Assembly: GCA_005879255.1 (NCBI GenBank)
Contig: VBKY01000122.1
Location: forward strand, 1-7,896
From: Deltaproteobacteria bacterium
GTDB lineage: Bacteria; Desulfobacterota_B; Binatia; UBA9968
DNA: 7,896 bases
Direction: 5' to 3'
Position numbers and translations under genes: made by a program. The first letter of the stretch is position 1, and each line of letters starts with the position of its first letter. The notes under the pieces are model-generated. The model did not search any database and was not told where the DNA came from. It was given only the letters and a program-made list of their open reading frames with translations. Positions 5,259 to 7,896 of the stretch are shown here, piece after piece.

Positions 5259-5963
5259 GTGAAGCTATGGGTCGGAACCAGCGGTTATAGCTACAAAGCG
5301 TGGCTGGGAAATTTTTACCCGGAGCGTCTCGCGGTAAAGGAGATGCTGCGGTTCTACACCTCACGCTTGCCGGCCGTCGAGATCAACAACACTTTTTATC
5401 GCTTGCCCAAAGAAAGTGTTCTTCTGTCCTGGGCCGAACAGGCGCCAACCGAGTTCCGCTTTGTGCTCAAGGCCCCGCAGAAAATTACTCATGTGAAACG
5501 GCTCAAAGACGCCGGAGCGGAAGTCGAATATCTATTTCGCGTCGGAAGAGCGTTGGGTTCAAATGCCGGGGCCATTCTCTTCCAGCTTCCGCCGCATCTG
5601 CGAAAAGATATCGAGCGACTAAAAAACTTGTTGTTACTCCTACCTGACGACAGCGCGGTGGCCTTTGAGTTTCGCCATCGCTCCTGGTTCGATGACGAGG
5701 TGTTCGCCTGCCTACGGGAACACAATTGCTCGCTTTGCACGGCCGAGATGGATGAGACCGAAAGTTCCAATCTGATCGCCACCGCTAGCTGGGGCTATGT
5801 CCGGCTCCGGCGCTCTGAATACAGCCGCGCAGATCTATTGAATTGGAAAGAACGAATCCTCTCGCAACAATGGGATCATGCGTATATCTTCTTTAAGCAC
5901 GAGGATGAGGGCATCGGTCCGAAGCTGGCTGCGGAATTTATCGAGCTAGGCCGCACAACCTAA
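5259..5963 (+). CDS. DUF72 (YecE-family) protein
   Basis: This 234-residue protein of the DUF72 family has a TIM-barrel-like fold and no firmly established biochemical role. Family hallmarks are MKLWVGTSGYSYKAW at 1-15, YPERLAVKEMLRFYTSRLPAVEINNTFYRLP at 20-50, FRFVLKAPQKITH at 66-78, and GAILFQLPPHLRKD at 104-117. They continue with AFEFRHRSWFDDEV at 135-148 and YVRLRRSEYS at 180-189. Length is close to the usual 240-290 residues, somewhat short at the C-terminus. The start is GTG at 5259, preceded by GAGGCGGG about 8 bases upstream; the protein begins exactly at the conserved first strand, which supports it. It is followed after 45 bases by the VOC gene in the same direction, so the two may be co-transcribed. 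No attC-like site separates them, which argues that this is resident chromosome. Confidence 0.9.
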   Translation: MKLWVGTSGYSYKAWLGNFYPERLAVKEMLRFYTSRLPAVEINNTFYRLPKESVLLSWAEQAPTEFRFVLKAPQKITHVKRLKDAGAEVEYLFRVGRALGSNAGAILFQLPPHLRKDIERLKNLLLLLPDDSAVAFEFRHRSWFDDEVFACLREHNCSLCTAEMDETESSNLIATASWGYVRLRRSEYSRADLLNWKERILSQQWDHAYIFFKHEDEGIGPKLAAEFIELGRTT

Positions 5964-6008
5964 GCGGATTCTGACGGCGAAATCGGTACTCAAGGGAAGG
6001 AGAGACCC

Positions 6009-6449
6009 ATGCTTATCGGCGCACATTCGGTCATCTACAGCACTAATGCGGAAGCGGACCGGGCTTTTCTGCGCGATGTTCTTAAATTGTCGAACGTCGA
6101 GGCGGGCGGTGGATACCTGATCTTTGGATTACCGCCCGCAGAAGTTGCCGTGCATCCGTCCGCCAAAAACGATGGGCATGAGCTCTATTTGATGTGCGAC
6201 GACATCGAGGCACTTATCGCCGAGATGAAGCAGCGCGATATCGGCTGCACTCCGGTCCAGGATGAAGGCTGGGGTTTGCTCACGCGGGTGACGCTGCCGG
6301 GCGGCGGAACGCTTGGCATCTATCAGCCGAGGCACGCGCGGCCAACGGGTATGGATCCGAAATCGTCGAAGAAAGTCGCAAAACGAGCAACGAAGCGACC
6401 CAATAAGAGAAGCGAAAGAAAAACGCGCAAAAAGGGCAGAAGCCGATAA
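6009..6449 (+). CDS. VOC-superfamily (glyoxalase-fold) protein with a basic C-terminal tail
   Basis: This is a 146-residue protein. Residues 1-108 form one vicinal-oxygen-chelate module: LIGAHSVIYSTNAEADRAFLRDVL at 2-25, YLIFGLPPAEVAVHP at 36-50, HELYLMCDDIEALIAEMKQRD at 58-78, and GWGLLTRVTLPGGGTLGIYQP at 88-107. His6 and His58 sit at usual metal-ligand positions, but the last ligand position (Glu in many members) looks like Gln106 here, so metal use is uncertain. Residues 118-146 are an extra Lys/Arg-rich tail with 16 basic residues in 29, not part of the VOC fold; it suggests nucleic acid or acidic-surface binding, but could be disordered without function. GGAAGGAGAG just before the ATG is a strong ribosome binding site. 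The substrate is unknown. The peroxiredoxin gene follows 54 bases downstream. Confidence 0.85.
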   Translation: MLIGAHSVIYSTNAEADRAFLRDVLKLSNVEAGGGYLIFGLPPAEVAVHPSAKNDGHELYLMCDDIEALIAEMKQRDIGCTPVQDEGWGLLTRVTLPGGGTLGIYQPRHARPTGMDPKSSKKVAKRATKRPNKRSERKTRKKGRSR

Positions 6450-6503
6450 CTATGCGGGTGACGTGGGTCATTTTGGATCACAGCCTCAGTTGGAGATTAG
6501 GTA

Positions 6504-7070
6504 ATGGCAAGGCAAGACGACATCTACCAATTACCGGAAGATCTGCCGATACCGATCGATGACGGAGCGTGCAACCATCTTCCTGGTATGCAGCTTCCAT
6601 CGGTGCTGCTGATGTCAACCACGGGGCGAGCGGTGGATTTGGCAAAGATTTCCGGTCGCACGATCGTTTATTGTTATCCACGCACGGGTAGGCCGGCCAA
6701 AGATCTTCCGCAAGGATGGAATGAAATTCCAGGCGCTAGAGGATGCACGCCTCAATCCTGTGCTTTTCGCGACCACTATCAAGAGCTACGGATGCTTGGA
6801 GCAGAAGTCTTCGGACTCAGCACTCAGGATAGCGCTTATCAAAAGGAGGCGGCTGAAAGACTTCACCTTCCCTTTTCATTACTAAGCGATGAAAAACTGA
6901 TTTTCACCAAAGCCTTAAACCTTCCGACCTTCGAAGTTGAATCTCTGACATTGATCAGACGGTTGACGCTCGTTATCCGGGATGGATTCGTCGAGCACGT
7001 TTTCTATCCGGTATTTCCACCGGACAAGAATGCGGATGAAGTCATCGATTGGCTGCGCAAAATCACCTAA
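6504..7070 (+). CDS. Peroxiredoxin, BCP/PrxQ-like AhpC-TSA family
   Basis: This 188-residue thioredoxin-fold peroxidase probably reduces hydrogen peroxide or organic peroxides in the cytoplasm. The fold is seen in LPSVLLMSTTGRAVDLAKISGRTIVYCYPRTG (31-62), the catalytic segment GARGCTPQSCAFRDHY (77-92) and GAEVFGLSTQDSAYQKEAAERL (99-120). FSLLSDEKL (124-132) and RRLTLVIRDGFVEHVFYP (152-169) follow. Cys81 is the likely peroxidatic cysteine and Cys86 the resolving one, spaced as in BCP/PrxQ enzymes. Unusually, about 15 extra residues (RPAKDLPQGWNEIPG) sit between the YPRTG turn and the active-site cysteine, so the standard P-x-x-x-T-x-x-C motif is altered. Arg152/153 is the likely conserved active-site arginine. 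GGAG at 6492-6495 lies 8 bases before the ATG. It probably shares a transcript with the VOC gene. Confidence 0.88.
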   Translation: MARQDDIYQLPEDLPIPIDDGACNHLPGMQLPSVLLMSTTGRAVDLAKISGRTIVYCYPRTGRPAKDLPQGWNEIPGARGCTPQSCAFRDHYQELRMLGAEVFGLSTQDSAYQKEAAERLHLPFSLLSDEKLIFTKALNLPTFEVESLTLIRRLTLVIRDGFVEHVFYPVFPPDKNADEVIDWLRKIT

Positions 7071-7161
7071 CAGCGAGTTCAAGTCGGACGTTCCTGTAGT
7101 GAGCCTTAGTTAATGCGAGCTTTAAGCATCGTCAAAAGAACAGCTGCGAGATAATCGGCGA

Positions 7162-7263
7162 ATGAAACCCAAGCGAAAGGCAAAGCCGGTTTATCAGGAC
7201 CATCGCGGCCTTTTCCGTCGTGTCACGAGTCTTCCTGACAAGATGGATCCGTGGCTAGACTGA
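7162..7263 (+). CDS. Small 33-residue ORF coupled to the following gene
   Basis: ATG at 7162 to TGA at 7261-7263 encodes a basic, soluble peptide starting MKPKRKAKPVYQDHRG and ending DKMDPWLD. The TGA shares its last base with the ATG of the next gene (TGATG), the arrangement of translationally coupled genes. There is no strong ribosome binding site upstream (GAGATAA about 10 bases before). No family is recognised. The overlap and the lack of another signal for the downstream start are the main support. It could instead be a leader ORF with no stable product. Confidence 0.45.
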   Translation: MKPKRKAKPVYQDHRGLFRRVTSLPDKMDPWLD

Positions 7264-7896
7264 TGGCGACGACGGTCTATAGCGACGCGCTTCGATATTT
7301 CAAGCGAAGATCCAGAGGCATCAAGCGGCGCGGCTGGAAGCTAGCTATTGTGTGGTACTGCATGCTCGCGATCGAGGGGTTCTTCGTGGTCAACTGGATC
7401 TATCAGGTTGTTCGGAAGCCCGGCGAGCTGCTTGCCCCGATCGGTTCGTCCCTATCAAAGAGCCCCGAGTTCACGTGGCAGAGCTATGGGCCATTTTTTG
7501 AGAAGCATTCTACAAGTATTCTTTCACCCGAATTTCTCGCTGCTCTCGCTCAAATCGAAGGCGCCGGGAATCCGGTCGCGCGCACGTACTGGCGCTGGCA
7601 GTGGTCATGGAACCCATTCGAAGTTTATCGCCCCGCTTCGAGCGCGCTCGGCATGTTCCAAATCACCGACGGAACGTTCGCTGAAGCGCGAAAGTATTGC
7701 ATCCGAGATCATAACGTTGTGACTGATGGTCGGTGGTACGATTTACGGTCATGCTGGTTCAACAGCTTCTATACCCGGACTCTACCGAGCCATTCGAGCG
7801 AAATGACCGCAGCGTACCTCCACAAGAGCGTGGTGGATACATTGGCTGCTCGTCGCAGTGCAGGGGTCAGCCTGGCACAAAAACAAAAACTGGCTG
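7263..7896 (+). CDS. Membrane-anchored lytic transglycosylase-like protein, 5' part (runs off right edge)
   Basis: The frame is open from ATG 7263 to the end of the window, 211 residues without a stop. Residues about 26-50 (WKLAIVWYCMLAIEGFFVVN onward) form one transmembrane helix after a basic N-terminus, so the rest should face the periplasm. Residues about 88-140 resemble an SLT-type lytic transglycosylase: FLAALAQIEGAGNP at 91-104 with Glu99 as likely catalytic acid. SSALGMFQITDGTFAEA at 126-142 corresponds to the usual G-x-x-Q-I-x-P segment. Cys146 and Cys164 could form a disulfide. Such enzymes cleave peptidoglycan glycan strands for wall turnover or for assembly of envelope-spanning machines. 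There is no Shine-Dalgarno motif of its own; the start overlaps the stop of the 33-residue ORF, suggesting coupling. The C-terminal part is not visible. Confidence 0.78.
   Translation, partial: MATTVYSDALRYFKRRSRGIKRRGWKLAIVWYCMLAIEGFFVVNWIYQVVRKPGELLAPIGSSLSKSPEFTWQSYGPFFEKHSTSILSPEFLAALAQIEGAGNPVARTYWRWQWSWNPFEVYRPASSALGMFQITDGTFAEARKYCIRDHNVVTDGRWYDLRSCWFNSFYTRTLPSHSSEMTAAYLHKSVVDTLAARRSAGVSLAQKQKLA

Noticed and set aside
5018..5290. 90-residue open frame starting at GTG 5018
   Set aside because: It runs through the long attC-like inverted repeat and overlaps the start of the DUF72 gene; its translation has no recognisable fold and no good ribosome binding site.
7348..7722. 124-residue plus-strand open frame
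   Set aside because: It overlaps the lytic-transglycosylase-like frame, which has a membrane helix and catalytic-type motifs and is open to the window edge; this one is rich in Ser/Arg without a fold.
1..7896. CRISPR array, insertion sequence, tRNA or rRNA
   Set aside because: No regularly spaced direct repeats, transposase motifs with terminal inverted repeats, or tRNA/rRNA signatures were seen; the repeated elements are inverted and differ from each other, as attC sites do.

Overview
The window looks like part of a chromosome (or a metagenomic contig) from an environmental bacterium of moderate G+C content. No rRNA, tRNA or taxon-specific marker is present, so I cannot name a lineage; the cassette types are consistent with a soil or aquatic proteobacterium or acidobacterium, but that is a guess. 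Every gene I can support is on the + strand.

Left part (1 to about 5112): an integron-type gene-cassette array with no integrase in view, best described as a CALIN-like segment or the interior or distal end of a larger chromosomal integron. Single promoterless genes alternate with attC-like recombination sites. These are imperfect inverted repeats with a left core of the CTAAC type, G+C-rich arms and a right core of the GTTAGAC/GTTAGCC type. Three sites are well supported (592-684, 2085-2168, 2535-2619), one long site is plausible (4985-5112), and four are degenerate or partial. Cassette contents in order are: the 3' end of an unknown exported protein; an exported tandem-rhodanese protein; a small two-helix membrane protein of unknown function; an ABM-type monooxygenase broken by a one-base deletion; an isoprenylcysteine carboxyl methyltransferase-family membrane enzyme; a small hydrophobic membrane protein; a frameshifted unknown gene; and a ComB-family (2-phosphosulfolactate phosphatase-like) protein. 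Decayed attC cores and broken reading frames suggest an old, partly frozen array.

Right part (about 5113 to 7896): ordinary chromosomal-style gene order with no attC-like spacers. A DUF72/YecE-family protein, a VOC (glyoxalase-fold) protein with a very basic tail, and a BCP-like peroxiredoxin follow each other with 40-55 base gaps and may form one transcription unit. After about 90 bases comes a tiny 33-residue ORF whose stop overlaps the start of a membrane-anchored lytic-transglycosylase-like protein, which runs off the right edge.

The cassettes do not form an obvious pathway; what links them is how they were acquired. Most encode membrane or exported proteins or small-molecule enzymes, as is usual for chromosomal cassette pools. 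The nearest thing to an undescribed system here is the integrase-less, decaying cassette array with its unknown genes.
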